Below are positions 27,747-37,800 of a stretch of 64,000 nt of DNA, piece by piece; within the stretch, counting starts at the first letter, position 1, and every line of letters starts with the position of its first letter. The notes under the pieces were generated by a model. That model was not told the origin of the DNA. It was given only the letters and a program-made list of their open reading frames with translations, and did no database searches. Made by a program: the position numbers and the translations under genes. This DNA is from Petasospora fabianii (lineage: Eukaryota > Ascomycota > Saccharomycetes > Phaffomycetales > Wickerhamomycetaceae): contig CP048722.1 of NCBI GenBank assembly GCA_022641835.1, positions 186,001 to 250,000 on the forward strand, written 5' to 3'.

Positions 27747-27840
27747 CACTGAACTAGTCCTTGGCAGAGGGAAAAGCCTTGTGCTGACCCAATTCTAATG
27801 CCAAACCGTGGTACTAACGCTAAACACCAGATGTATGACT
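27747..27840. repeat. Diverged repeat C, first copy
   Basis: TAGTCCTTGGCAGAGGGAAA, AAGCCTTGTGCTGACCCAA and GGTACTAACGCT match TAGTCCCTGGCAGTGGGATA, AAGCCTTACGCTGACCCAA and GGTACTAACGTT at about 29586-29660. It follows copy A as the partner follows copy B, with extra sequence inserted in the latter. Confidence 0.6.
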
Positions 27841-28391
27841 GCCTGCTCAAAGTTGACCCTGTTGGAGTGTTCTGTGATGCCTCGTGAATCAAAAGAAACT
27901 ACCGTCTTGAGTTCTAGAGATGATCTTGGCACTCACGAGCTTCTTTGAAGGTGACACTTCAGACTTAATCGTCCTGGAATGGATGTTCGATATTGATCCA
28001 GTGTTCCCTTGATCAAGGAGCTACGGTGACACGACATCTTCATATGCCAGCGAGCGCAGCCTCACTAATCTCTCTTTTCAAAACAGCCATCATGATGCTC
28101 CCTGTGTTAGTTTAAGAGTTACGTATTAGTCTAACATGGCTTCACATGTGTCCTTGCAAGGCAATCGTTATTGTCTATAAGTCATGGCAGGAGTGCTAAC
28201 TGCCTCCATTCCTTTATCGTTTTCCTCTTAAGGAAGCACTTTGCTCATGAATATGTTGGAGGTCGCCTTTCCACAAGGAAGCCGTACACCTCTAACAATC
28301 CGCCAGAGAGATGCTCGGCACGGCTTGGAGATGGAGGACACTTCCCACTGATGTTTCACTACTTCTTGACCCCTACGGGGAGGCCGTGCTT

Positions 28392-28967
28392 TCCTGCTTG
28401 TAACCTCGTGGGTATGTTCAGTTGTCAAGTCAGTTGGGATGGAAGCGATGTCTTACCACGTATATTCATACGTGTGAACTTGCATTTTAGGAGTGTTGCG
28501 GTACTCTTATCTATAGGTCGAGGGGAAGAGCTTAAGTGCTCTTCATTCACTGCTTTCACCAACTGACACAAGACTCTGAACTAACGATCCCCTTTCCCCC
28601 TCTCCGAACTTATGGGTCAATGGACACTGTGGAACCTCCGGTGCTAAGTCTGATGGGTTATTGGTTTAACACATGTTTACATGTGTGTCCTTGCATGGTA
28701 TGTCTTTGGCGTATCTATAAGTCAAGGCAGGTGAGCTAACTGCCTCCATTCCGGTATCTCGTATGGACAAAGCACTGCAGATATGAGCTCTTACACGGCT
28801 TCCCGGACCACTGTGACTATTGAATGCTCATGTATCGACTCAGATGTTTTGCTGGAAGTGATGTCTACTCATGTGTCTTCACATGTGTCCTCGCTTGTCG
28901 AGGCTGATGAGCTAACTGCCTTCATTCATTACATCCGCACACTGACAAGATACTGAAAACCCATGTC
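28392..28967. repeat. Diverged tandem repeat, copy B
   Basis: Partner of copy A. Small indels raise the offset from 1223 to about 1236 bp across the unit, and substitutions are frequent, so the duplication is not recent. Confidence 0.8.
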
Positions 28968-29579
28968 ATAAATTGAGCTGTCAGTTGACAGCTGCTCAGA
29001 GAGGTGGATTGGTCTCAGGGGAATCGTCCAAATTTGGTTACCATTTTGAAGTCGGAGTTGAAGGATGCCCAGCGAAAGAAGAGCTGCGAACAGGGAGGAG
29101 TCCGTTGCCTTATATCACACCCAGCTTGTATATAATACATGTTTAGGGTGTTCTAAGGGCCAGTGCTTCTTCTGGGTCAGTGTCTGCATGGAGGTCGGTG
29201 TTATACCTCTTAGTTGAAGGACTCCGTACACCTCCCGCTGGCCCCATCTAACGAGGGGGAAGCCAGTATGGCCTCGCACATGATGGTGGACTAGACCTAC
29301 CACGACAGTCATCGGGGTGTGAGCTTCCTTCTTGGGACAGTGACATGGGGGCTCGTGTGCACCTCATTAGTAGGCTCCGGATTCCCCTGTGCCTGGCAAC
29401 CCGAACGGGGGAAGTCGGCAAACCCTAGGTGGTGTCCCTCGCAGACAGGTGGAGAAATCCTGGAGGGTCATCCCAGGATGTCGGACACTTCCCCCCCAGG
29501 TAAAGACTACGGAGATGGTCGTCAGAGTGCCACCTAGGATGGAATAGGAAGGAATTGGTGGTCTCTGGACACGACTATC

Positions 29580-29680
29580 CCGAATAGTCCCTGGCAGTGG
29601 GATAAGCCTTACGCTGACCCAAAAGTAGATCCGCGGCCCCTGGGAAGAGGTACTAACGTTGAACATAGACAGGGTGGACA
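29580..29680. repeat. Diverged repeat C, second copy
   Basis: Partner of 27747-27840; lies in the GC-rich island after copy B. Confidence 0.6.
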
Positions 29681-31492
29681 GAGTGATGGATGATACCCCG
29701 GTGGTGTTGTTCTTCCCCCAGGTGGGGATACTCAGGTGGCCATGAATCGTCATAGGCAGTGAGGTTGTGCCTCACCATAGTGAGGCATCGGACAAATTCA
29801 CTGGGGCCCAACTCTTTGCACACAACCTGTAGTTTCAACGTAGAGGCCACCACTAAAGCAAGAGGCCCTTCCTTGCTATATTAATGGTCCCAGTGGGGTC
29901 AAAAATGTTGGGTAATCATGGGAGAGCGGGGGCATGCCCGATTTTTCGTAGGTATAGGGTCATGTCTGGCTAAGTTGTAGGAAGGCCCTGGAGATAGAAG
30001 GAAGGCAGTCACGCATTTCTAGTGCACATGTAGAGATCCAGTAGGATTGAATTAGTAATATAAAGCTTGTTCAGTGTTTGTAGATAATGCGCTGGCCGTA
30101 TTATGGTAAAATGAAGTATAAAACGGGTGGTGTCATGACGCGTCAGGGAGACATGTAGTCCCCGAGTGATCCTTATATCACCGATTACAAGACTTTACAG
30201 TAAATCTAAGTAGCTAGTATATGCTCAGTAGTGCGGAGGCATATGTGAGGGTGAATTTGGGCTGTTATACGCAGGTATAGACCAGTTAATCAATGAGGTG
30301 TAACAGGATACACTTCGCCATCGTGACAAAACTTCATGACAAATTCTCGGTTTAAAGCTATCTGGGGACAAATGAAGTAATATTCGTCAGTAGAACTTGA
30401 ATAAAAAGGCAGAGAATGCCACTGAAGTTACTTACAGGCAGTTTGAAGCCTTGGTAATGCCATATGATCCATTTATAGACGTCAGAAATTTGCCAGATTT
30501 TGAAGATGAAATCCCACACAGTTGAGATTATCATGCGCAATGGAAGCAAGCTATAAAGAAGTGTCCTATAGTTTGTATGATACCTGGGAGCTCTATCTAC
30601 GCTCTGCCCGTACCTTCTGGTGTTAATTCTCGCTCGTCGTTTTGTATGATTGTAATTCGCCGCCAATCTAGAATTCGATTCATGACGCTATACCTGGTTA
30701 CAAAGTCTCATTAGAGATACCAAACTAGCTATTCGGAGACTTCAAGAGCAGTATGTTTCAAAAACCTCTGGACTACAAGTCCTATTGATGGTGTTTCTAA
30801 GCTGTGAAACCAGGAAACCTCTGTATATGATCATCTTGTTATTTAGTTAATTTGATGGATTTCTTCTGCACTTTTCTGCACTTTTCGCGAAAAATATGCA
30901 TAATGTTCGTAAATATCTGCACTTTTTTGATTATGCATAAATCTGCGTAAACATGCATTAAATGAACTTTTCTCCTCGTTCCTCAGTGAATACCTTTTGG
31001 ACATGCAGGTTCGGCATTACGGGTGATAATGATATCTATCAGCCTTCAGATTTATCAAGCATATGTTGCTTAATGGAAAAAGTCTTGATTTATGGATCAT
31101 GAAGACTAAATGTGGTAACGTCTCAAATCAGCAGTGCCCTGAGAACTAGTTGTGTAATACTCATAACAATCTGATAAACCAGCTAGCTGTGTATAGTGAA
31201 TGGGCCCTTACCTTGCATTATATGAAGAGCTATAAGCTACAGCGATTGATTCCCTTACAATGAGCCAGTCGACGCTGAAACTGTGCTTTATGCGTGGGTG
31301 AGTTGAATATGTAAGTACTGGCCATGTCGACGATGTTTATTGCATTCATCCTACCCGCATCACAAGGTTATAAGTCCCTAGCTAGCTTATGAATCAATGT
31401 CTTTCCTTTTGTCAGGATATTCAGGCCTTGTTAGAGACACCATGAACCCTAGTTAACCATATCATTGTTGTGTATGTCCAAGGTTTATTCTT

Positions 31493-32052
31493 TCATCGTT
31501 TAAACATGTAACTCTTCTCTAAGATATCTCTTGCCTCATTAATCTTCATAGCCAAATATGCACTACCTCCTCTATCTGGATGATTACTCATCATTAGCTT
31601 TCTATGCTTCATTTTAAGTTCCTCTTTTGTCAGTTTCATAATATGATCTGGTGTGATCCCCAGTACACTTAATGCCTCTCTTTCAGTCATCTTATTATCG
31701 AATCCACCGGGGAACCTGCGGAACCTTTCTCGTAGAGATTCATCAATGTGAATATTATGCATATGACTTTCTGTTGGGATCTTAAGTCCATTAAGTTGTG
31801 CGATGCGTACACGTGAAAGTTTTTGAAATTTGATTGTGGCTTGGATTGCAGACTTAATCTGTAGCTCCTGTTAGTAAGTGACCCGATTGATGACTCGATT
31901 GATGAAGATGAAGAGACTTACTGTTATGGCAGCTGCTGTCACTCCTACTCCAATGATGATGGGGAGAACCTGGTACAGATGTTAGTCGAGTGTTCATGAT
32001 GAAATCAGGCATAGTTGGTAGCCTATAATATGATAAAATAAGAACTCACCAT
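31493..32052 (-). CDS. MDJ2: Mitochondrial inner-membrane J-protein Mdj2, three exons
   Basis: A 138-residue protein from exon 1 (32052-32050, only ATG), exon 2 (31969-31922) and exon 3 (31858-31493). The spliced N-terminus MVLPIIIGVGVTAAAITIKS is nearly the S. cerevisiae Mdj2 start (MVLPIIIGLGVT). It forms the single inner-membrane segment with the J domain in the matrix. The J domain has MTEREALSVLGI, KKxxRK-like MKHRKLMMSNHPDRGGS with HPD at 110-112, and INEARDILEKS. Mdj2 is the Pam18/Tim14 paralogue that stimulates Hsp70 at the TIM23 motor. Reading only the last exon from 31762 would yield a truncated soluble J fragment. Divergent from PFA3 with 61 bp between start codons. Confidence 0.92.
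31859..31921 (-). other. MDJ2 intron 2 (63 nt)
   Basis: Minus strand: donor GTAAGT from 31921, branch point TTACTAAC about 12 nt before the acceptor, acceptor GCTACAG ending at 31859. Phase 0: joins ACA to ATT (Thr-Ile). Confidence 0.88.
31970..32049 (-). other. MDJ2 intron 1 (80 nt), directly after the start codon
   Basis: Minus strand: donor GTGAGT from 32049, immediately after ATG (32052-32050); branch point CGACTAAC; acceptor GTACCAG ending at 31970. Phase 0: joins ATG to GTTCTCCCCATC (Met-Val-Leu-Pro-Ile). Confidence 0.87.
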
Positions 32053-32113
32053 TCTGTTTATCGATGGATAAGGGAAATAAGAGAGATCACTAGCGTAATC
32101 ATCAAGAAAAGAT

Positions 32114-33367
32114 ATGCTAAAGTGCCCCATAATTGGCTCCTCGGGGAACAAAATTAATCTTGAGGATATTGATGGTGTCCGGGTGTTCATTAACTGTTTA
32201 TCGTTTCTGATTTTGCCTCTTTTTATCTTAACTCACTATAGCCTTTATAACCTTAGCACTAGATATAGAGAGCTACACACTATGGCTCCTCTTCGGCTGA
32301 ATGTGAGGCGTTACGAGCAGTTCTGCTGTTATCTCACGACGCTTTTCCCCAAGGCGTTGACTTCTGGTCTTTACGTTTACGGTCTATACGGACTAATCTT
32401 TGAGTTGTGCATTCCTCTTATCGGTGGGGTAAAGGGTTTTGTTATTGCATCATTAGGTCTCCTTATCTTTGCCCAGGGTGTTTACACATACTTCAAAGTT
32501 ATATCTGCCGGGCCGGGATCACCACTTGACTTCCCAGAGCTGCGGTCACACGAGGGAGTTGGAGACGTTGGTGAAGAGGAACCACTCACACGAGAAACAC
32601 CAGACGACGTCGAAACTCAGATTGGAACACGAAACACAATCACGGATCCACCTCCACAGTTCCTTGTGGATCACTCAGTGCAGGTTAAAAGCAATGGCCG
32701 TATGCGTTACTGCAACAAGTGTGCCTGCTGGAAGCCCGATAGATGCCATCATTGCTCCACTTGTGACAGATGTCAATTGAAGATGGATCATCATTGTCCT
32801 TGGTTTGCATCATGCGTTGGATTCAGAAATCACAAGTTCTTCATCCAGTTCTTACTCCTCTCTGTGGTTTACGCTAATTTGATATTCTTTGCCTCAGCGG
32901 CCAAGCTGTACAGTTTCTTCATGGATGAGGAATATCTTGAGGATTACATCTCCATAAATTTGCTTATATTGGGTATCCTCTCATTCACAATGTCCATATC
33001 GGTCGGTTTATTCACACTCATGACGCTTTACTTGCTACTCAGGAACACAACCACAATAGAGAGTCAAGACGCAAGCAGATACCGCAACAACATGAGCATC
33101 ATCGAGGACTCATACTACAAATATTCTCGCCAACCAAACTCTTCAGACATGGGGAACGTATACAACTTGGGATTCAGGGGTAACTGGTGTGCAGTTATGG
33201 GTAGTTCATGGTATGAATGGGTCCTACCAGTGTTTAACAGACCTTCAGGTGACCGTTATAAGGATAATGGCCTCTACTTCGACACGGATAGACAGATCTA
33301 CAACAAGCTTCAACAGAACACGAGGGTCCAACAACAACTACTCGAACAGCTAAATGGTCTACAATGA
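32114..33367 (+). CDS. PFA3: DHHC palmitoyltransferase (Pfa3-like)
   Basis: A 417-residue protein S-acyltransferase. It has two N-terminal membrane segments (about 26-45 and 85-120), the DHHC cysteine-rich domain RYCNKCACWKPDRCHHCSTCDRCQLKMDHHCPWF-type (about 197-231, active DHHC Cys), then two more segments (about 245-265 and 280-312). The CRD sequence WKPDRCHHCSTC and the following GFRNHKFFIQFLL are closest to S. cerevisiae Pfa3, the vacuolar enzyme that palmitoylates Vac8. The length exceeds Pfa3 (336) through a longer linker before the CRD and a Gln-rich C-terminus. A Rap1-like motif (32174-32187) lies inside codons 21-25 and may belong to the MDJ2 promoter. Confidence 0.86.
   Translation: MLKCPIIGSSGNKINLEDIDGVRVFINCLSFLILPLFILTHYSLYNLSTRYRELHTMAPLRLNVRRYEQFCCYLTTLFPKALTSGLYVYGLYGLIFELCIPLIGGVKGFVIASLGLLIFAQGVYTYFKVISAGPGSPLDFPELRSHEGVGDVGEEEPLTRETPDDVETQIGTRNTITDPPPQFLVDHSVQVKSNGRMRYCNKCACWKPDRCHHCSTCDRCQLKMDHHCPWFASCVGFRNHKFFIQFLLLSVVYANLIFFASAAKLYSFFMDEEYLEDYISINLLILGILSFTMSISVGLFTLMTLYLLLRNTTTIESQDASRYRNNMSIIEDSYYKYSRQPNSSDMGNVYNLGFRGNWCAVMGSSWYEWVLPVFNRPSGDRYKDNGLYFDTDRQIYNKLQQNTRVQQQLLEQLNGLQ
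32174..32187 (-). promoter_or_regulatory. Rap1-like element inside PFA3 5' coding sequence
   Basis: GGTGTCCGGGTGTT on the plus strand (AACACCCGGACACC reading toward MDJ2), 122-135 bp before the MDJ2 ATG. This is the spacing and orientation seen at other promoters in the window. It is also coding for PFA3, so a regulatory role is inference. Confidence 0.4.
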
Positions 33368-33438
33368 TGGGATCAAACTGTTTAATGAATTGAAATGATA
33401 GTTAATCAAAAAAAGTAGTATTATTTCTTTATTAAGCA

Positions 33439-33450
33439 AACCCGGACACC
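33439..33450 (+). promoter_or_regulatory. Rap1-like element, C2H2 gene promoter
   Basis: AACCCGGACACC, 103-114 bp before the ATG at 33553 and in the same orientation relative to the gene as at HUT1 and PEX6. Confidence 0.5.
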
Positions 33451-33552
33451 ACTCATCTCCAGAGCATAAACATCGAGACCTCGTTGTCTGCACAACAACA
33501 ACGATATTTATCAATCAAGTGTGGGGAAAGTCTCATTATCTATTTCTAAGAG

Positions 33553-34791
33553 ATGTCGAAAGACGACGTCCACGGATACCTCGACCTCGACAAGTACACA
33601 GACAGCTACATCGAGCAGTCTTTCCCTCAGGAGTTTGCCCGTGCAGCTCCTGAGTCACAGCCAGTTGACCAGCAGGGACTACCACAACAACAGCCTCAAC
33701 ACCATGGCCAGGTGAAAACAGCATCTTCTATCACATCATCCATTGCCGGTGACTCAATACGTCTGGATGTACCCGGTGTTCCTGCCCTACCACTTGGTGC
33801 TGACCCAAGAAAGATGTGTCCCTTCTGCAAACGCACTTTTACCTATCCTGGTTCTCTTGGACGTCATCTTGATCTTAAGAAGGGTACAGATGACCACCCA
33901 GCAGACGTTATCTTGCTCATGAGAGCTGAAGTGAAACGCAGAGGTGACAAAAGGGCGGTACAAGAGCGCAGAAGACAACGATCCAGAGCTTACAATGCTC
34001 GTGAGGATGTAAGACAACGAAATAAAGAGCAGAGACGCGTTAGAGATCGTGTGTTAAGGGCTAAGAAGAGTGCTATGACAAAGTTCACAAATAGACTAGG
34101 GAGACCTGTCTTACAGCCGCATCCTTCCTTTGCGAGACTCGTGCTTTATTTCCTTCCACCGGATAAGTGGCCGCATGATCCACCAACCCTTGAGACACGA
34201 ACTCAGTTATGTTCGCATATTGCTGATATGTATTTCTCTCAGGATCAGGGCCAGGATGAATTTGAGTCAGTTATGGTCAAGGTGAGTGCAGCCTCGGAGA
34301 ACTGGCAGACCCTGGAAGACTCTGTGAAGCAAGACATTTGGATCAGAGAGCTAAGACGTGCAGCAGAAGATGCATTAACAAACACAAGTCTCTTTGAACT
34401 CAAGAATAGAGACACATGGATTAGTAAAGAGGCAGAGATGGCTGTGGCAAACAACGAGGATTCAGATGGAGAAGGTACAAATGGTGATACACAGGCACAA
34501 ATTGAGCAAATACAACAACAGACTATACTGTCTGCTGATCAACCATTGAATGATGATGGCCAAACACAGTTAAGCAGAGCCCCAAGAAACATTAGAATGA
34601 AGCCAATTGCAATCCCTCCACCAGCTCCACCACCAACTTCAATGCCTCTGGAGACTGCTATCCCGGTCCATTCAACTCACCAGACTCCTATCTTCATGGG
34701 TCAATTGGCAGCAGCAGCCGTGGCATCTAATGTCGAAGGAACAAAGCCAGATGACCATGACCACTTGGATCCACAGCTCATGACGCGATAG
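33553..34791 (+). CDS. C2H2 zinc-finger protein with basic region
   Basis: A 412-residue protein that I cannot assign to a named yeast gene. It has one zinc-finger-like motif (C89, C92, H105, H115) in which the two His are separated by nine residues, much wider than the usual three to five. An intensely basic helical stretch follows (about 128-180: RRGDKRAVQERRRQRSRAYN and on), then a helical middle domain with PPDKWPHDPPT and many conserved-looking tryptophans, and a disordered C-terminus with Gln-rich and proline-rich (IPPPAPPPTSMP) segments. The N-terminus is acidic then Gln-rich. The layout suggests a nuclear DNA-binding regulator. There is a Rap1-like promoter element upstream. Confidence 0.72.
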   Translation: MSKDDVHGYLDLDKYTDSYIEQSFPQEFARAAPESQPVDQQGLPQQQPQHHGQVKTASSITSSIAGDSIRLDVPGVPALPLGADPRKMCPFCKRTFTYPGSLGRHLDLKKGTDDHPADVILLMRAEVKRRGDKRAVQERRRQRSRAYNAREDVRQRNKEQRRVRDRVLRAKKSAMTKFTNRLGRPVLQPHPSFARLVLYFLPPDKWPHDPPTLETRTQLCSHIADMYFSQDQGQDEFESVMVKVSAASENWQTLEDSVKQDIWIRELRRAAEDALTNTSLFELKNRDTWISKEAEMAVANNEDSDGEGTNGDTQAQIEQIQQQTILSADQPLNDDGQTQLSRAPRNIRMKPIAIPPPAPPPTSMPLETAIPVHSTHQTPIFMGQLAAAAVASNVEGTKPDDHDHLDPQLMTR

Positions 34792-34870
34792 ATAAACTGC
34801 TTCTATAGTGTCTATCCTTACGAGAATACAAAACGTCAATTAATTTGAAACAACACATTAATCGGGGGTA

Positions 34871-37800
34871 TCAACTCTCATAGTGGTAGAACTTCTTGAA
34901 GATGAAGTTAATCAAGCAGTTGGTGTCAAACTTAACCATACTATCAAACAAGGCGATTTGTGGCTTATTCTCAAACTGATACTCCAACAGTTGGTCAATC
35001 GTCAGTTGCTCCAAAGAACCATTCATGGCAATAGTACCGGACTTGCAAGAAATCGTGAAAATACCAGCACTGTCACAGTTGAACATAAAGTCAATCTTTG
35101 GGAAGGTGAACCCACCAAAGAAGGATGAAGATCCCGAAGAATTCAAGTTCTGATCAAGACCACGAACCTCAACCAGAATACCCTTCTCATATAAGCGCTT
35201 GGATGAATACTTGTAGGCACCAAACTTTGGCAACTTGCCAGATTTCTTCAACTCTCTCTCATAGAAGAACTGTTTGGTGAATGGCAAAATTCTGCGCTGC
35301 TTTCCTGGCTTGGATTGTAATTCCTCCATCGACTTGTCAATGTGCATGTTATAAGCATTCAACTGGTCCTGTAAGAATTTGTGTTTCTCATCCAATCTAA
35401 TCAGTGTGTTCTCAGCAACACTTAACTGCTTCTTACGGCTCAATCTCTGGTCGTGCTTCGTTCTCACGTCATTGGCAATCTCATTAACCAAGATCTGGAA
35501 CGAGTCTTTTCTTGTCACCTGGCCCATGGTCTCAAGCTCCAAGATACGTTCGAGTGCAATCTGCTTCAATGTGTGGTATGAAATCTTGGATAAGTCACCG
35601 AGGAATCCACGACCATCATTAACGTACTCGTTCACTCTGTTCATCTGGATGTCCTTCTTCTCAGTGGTAATGATCTGTTGGAACTTGATCTCATGAATGG
35701 TATCAATCTGCGATCTCAACAAACTGAACAAGTCATTGTACTCATCTTGAACCTGAACCATGTAAAGAATAGCTCTCTTAGCCTGCATGAATAGAGCCTT
35801 GGCTCTGGTATCCTCAGTGGAAGCCTTGTAACTCGATGGGTTTAAACTCAAAGTGTAGTGACCACTCAAACCTGAAACATCAGAAGCTGGATTAGACTGA
35901 ATCTCAAACAAAACCTCTCTTAGCGTGTCATCAGCCAATGGTGCAATCACATCAATCTCCTTCTTAACCAACTCGTTGATCGACACCATATCTGAGATTC
36001 TAAGAGTGAGCTTAGGTCTCTTATGAGCAGTCATATCATCATAGACACTCATGTTGTACACAGTATCAATCTCACCAATATCAACGATGGACTTTAAGAG
36101 CGAACGAACACCATCAACGGAGGAGTTGATGAATTTGTTCAATGGCTGGAGGTAGACATGTTCTGAACCAAATGGCTTCATGATAAACAACTGTGTGAGT
36201 AATTTGGAAATCTCCGTACGGTTCTTAGATGAGAATGGAGCTGGGTTGATAGCTGAGATGTGGAAGAACTCTGGTGATTCAAAGATCAAGTTGACGTATC
36301 CGTTCATGAGCACAAATCCGGCATTGGAAAGATGTTCTTGCTCAGTGAAGTGTGGGAATTTTTTCATGGAGGCCCTGAAGGCAGCCCTGGCAAGAGATCT
36401 GATATGGATTGGGATCTTTCCCAAGTTATCACTCAAGATACGGAACACCTCAGATCCATACTCTCTCATCTGTTGAAGGTGAGAAATGAAAGCAGCCTTG
36501 GTCTCAGCGTCTTCAATGGCCTTCTCCACTGGAAGAGTTTTTGGTGTGTTATGCACCCTCTTGTAGATAATTACAGGATCGCTCTCCAGGTCGATCTCAG
36601 TATCACCAATGATGTTCTCAACCATGGTGCCAAACAGATCACGAAGTGGTTTCTGTTGGGTCTCGTTGAAACTTCTTAAGAGTCTCTGCCACCCAAGAGT
36701 TGTGTGCTTCTGAAGCTCGTCGACGGACTGAGACTTGGAAATGATATCCTTCAAAGTGCTCTCAATCAAGCGGACAAATAGATACTCTTCTCTGGTTGGC
36801 AACTCCTTGGACTGCAAGTTGTTGAAAATCTTGAGAGAGACATCAACACCACGGTAGTCACTGTGGATCAGTCTTGTCAAGTAAGATGGCTGAGTTTGTA
36901 GTAAGTAGAAGAACTTCTCGAACAACTCCATTCTGGTCTTGGCTCTTCTGTTCAAAGATGTGACATCAATGGTTGATACATTTTGAGTTGGATGAGGATC
37001 AATGGACTTATTCTTCTGTAACAGCAACTCATCAAGTGTGATCTTGTTCTTCTGGAGCAATGCGATCTTCAAGTCAAGCTGACTGATATGCTTCTCCAAG
37101 AGCTCGTTAGAGCTGGTCTTCTCATTGATGGACTCCTTGAGTCTGGTGAGCCTCACTTCTTCCTCAAAATCAACATCATTATCATTCAACAAGTATGCAA
37201 ACTTCTTGATAACAGACAAAGGTGGGTTTTCCATAGAGATCAATGACTTGTAGGCATTACCCAAGTACTTACCTCTAATGAAAGCCTGGATCTTGACAAT
37301 GGATGGTAAGTGCTGCTCATAATACTTCATCAGCTCTTTCTTAGACTTGTGGTACAGATGTCTTCTGATCAAGGACTGAAGCTCAACAATCTCCTCGGTG
37401 TGATAATCAACGGCATCCAATACGATCTCCAAGTTGTAACGAGCCAGGACACCACGGACCTGACTTTGGGTATCAATGACACTTTGAGTGCATTTGAAGA
37501 GATCCCTTTTCATCTGGGCAACCCGAGATCTCAGCTGTTTACCTTTGACAATAGCAACGAGTTTGTTGATGTTCGGTTCTTGTATGTCCATTGTGTCCAG
37601 TAGCTTGTTCAATTTGCCTCTTGAAAGCCCAGCCCGAATGATGGACTGCATCTCCAATATCACATCCTTCTCTGACTCAAGAACACGTTTCTTCTTCTCC
37701 ACGGTAGATCTTGTCTGGTTTCCACGAGCAACAGATTGAATGATAGTAGTGGCCTGCTCTGATGAGTTAGCCTCTCTGACAGATCTGTTCAATTTGCGAT

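Larger units (their letters stand above)
26154..31492. other. 5.3-kb gene desert with diverged repeats
   Basis: I find no gene in this interval. Short open frames (for example 26817-27155, 27140-27343, 28171-28566, 29367-29753) have no recognisable products and sit on repeated DNA. The left part has AT-rich DNA with a CACGTG box (26627-26632) and a TATA-like element (about 26722). The centre carries a diverged tandem duplication and a GC-rich island (about 28975-29900). The right part is AT-rich, with short repeats near 30865-30960. It is by far the largest gap in an otherwise compact window. A centromere, a decayed mobile-element cluster or a long non-coding RNA locus are possible; the sequence alone does not decide. 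Confidence 0.5.

Noticed and set aside
28171-28566. 131-codon frame spanning repeat copy B
   Set aside because: Lies across repeat units; the partial match to the frame at 27140-27343 comes from DNA duplication, not demonstrated coding constraint.
26154-31492. Retroelement or LTR relic in the gene desert
   Set aside because: Repeats are direct and tandem, and I see no terminal repeat pair with a target duplication, primer-binding site or pol-like motif. The idea is left open, not claimed.
26154-31492. Telomerase RNA or SRP RNA gene in the gene desert
   Set aside because: I looked for a template-like copy of the ACACCCGGACACC motif and for SRP-RNA core motifs and found neither.
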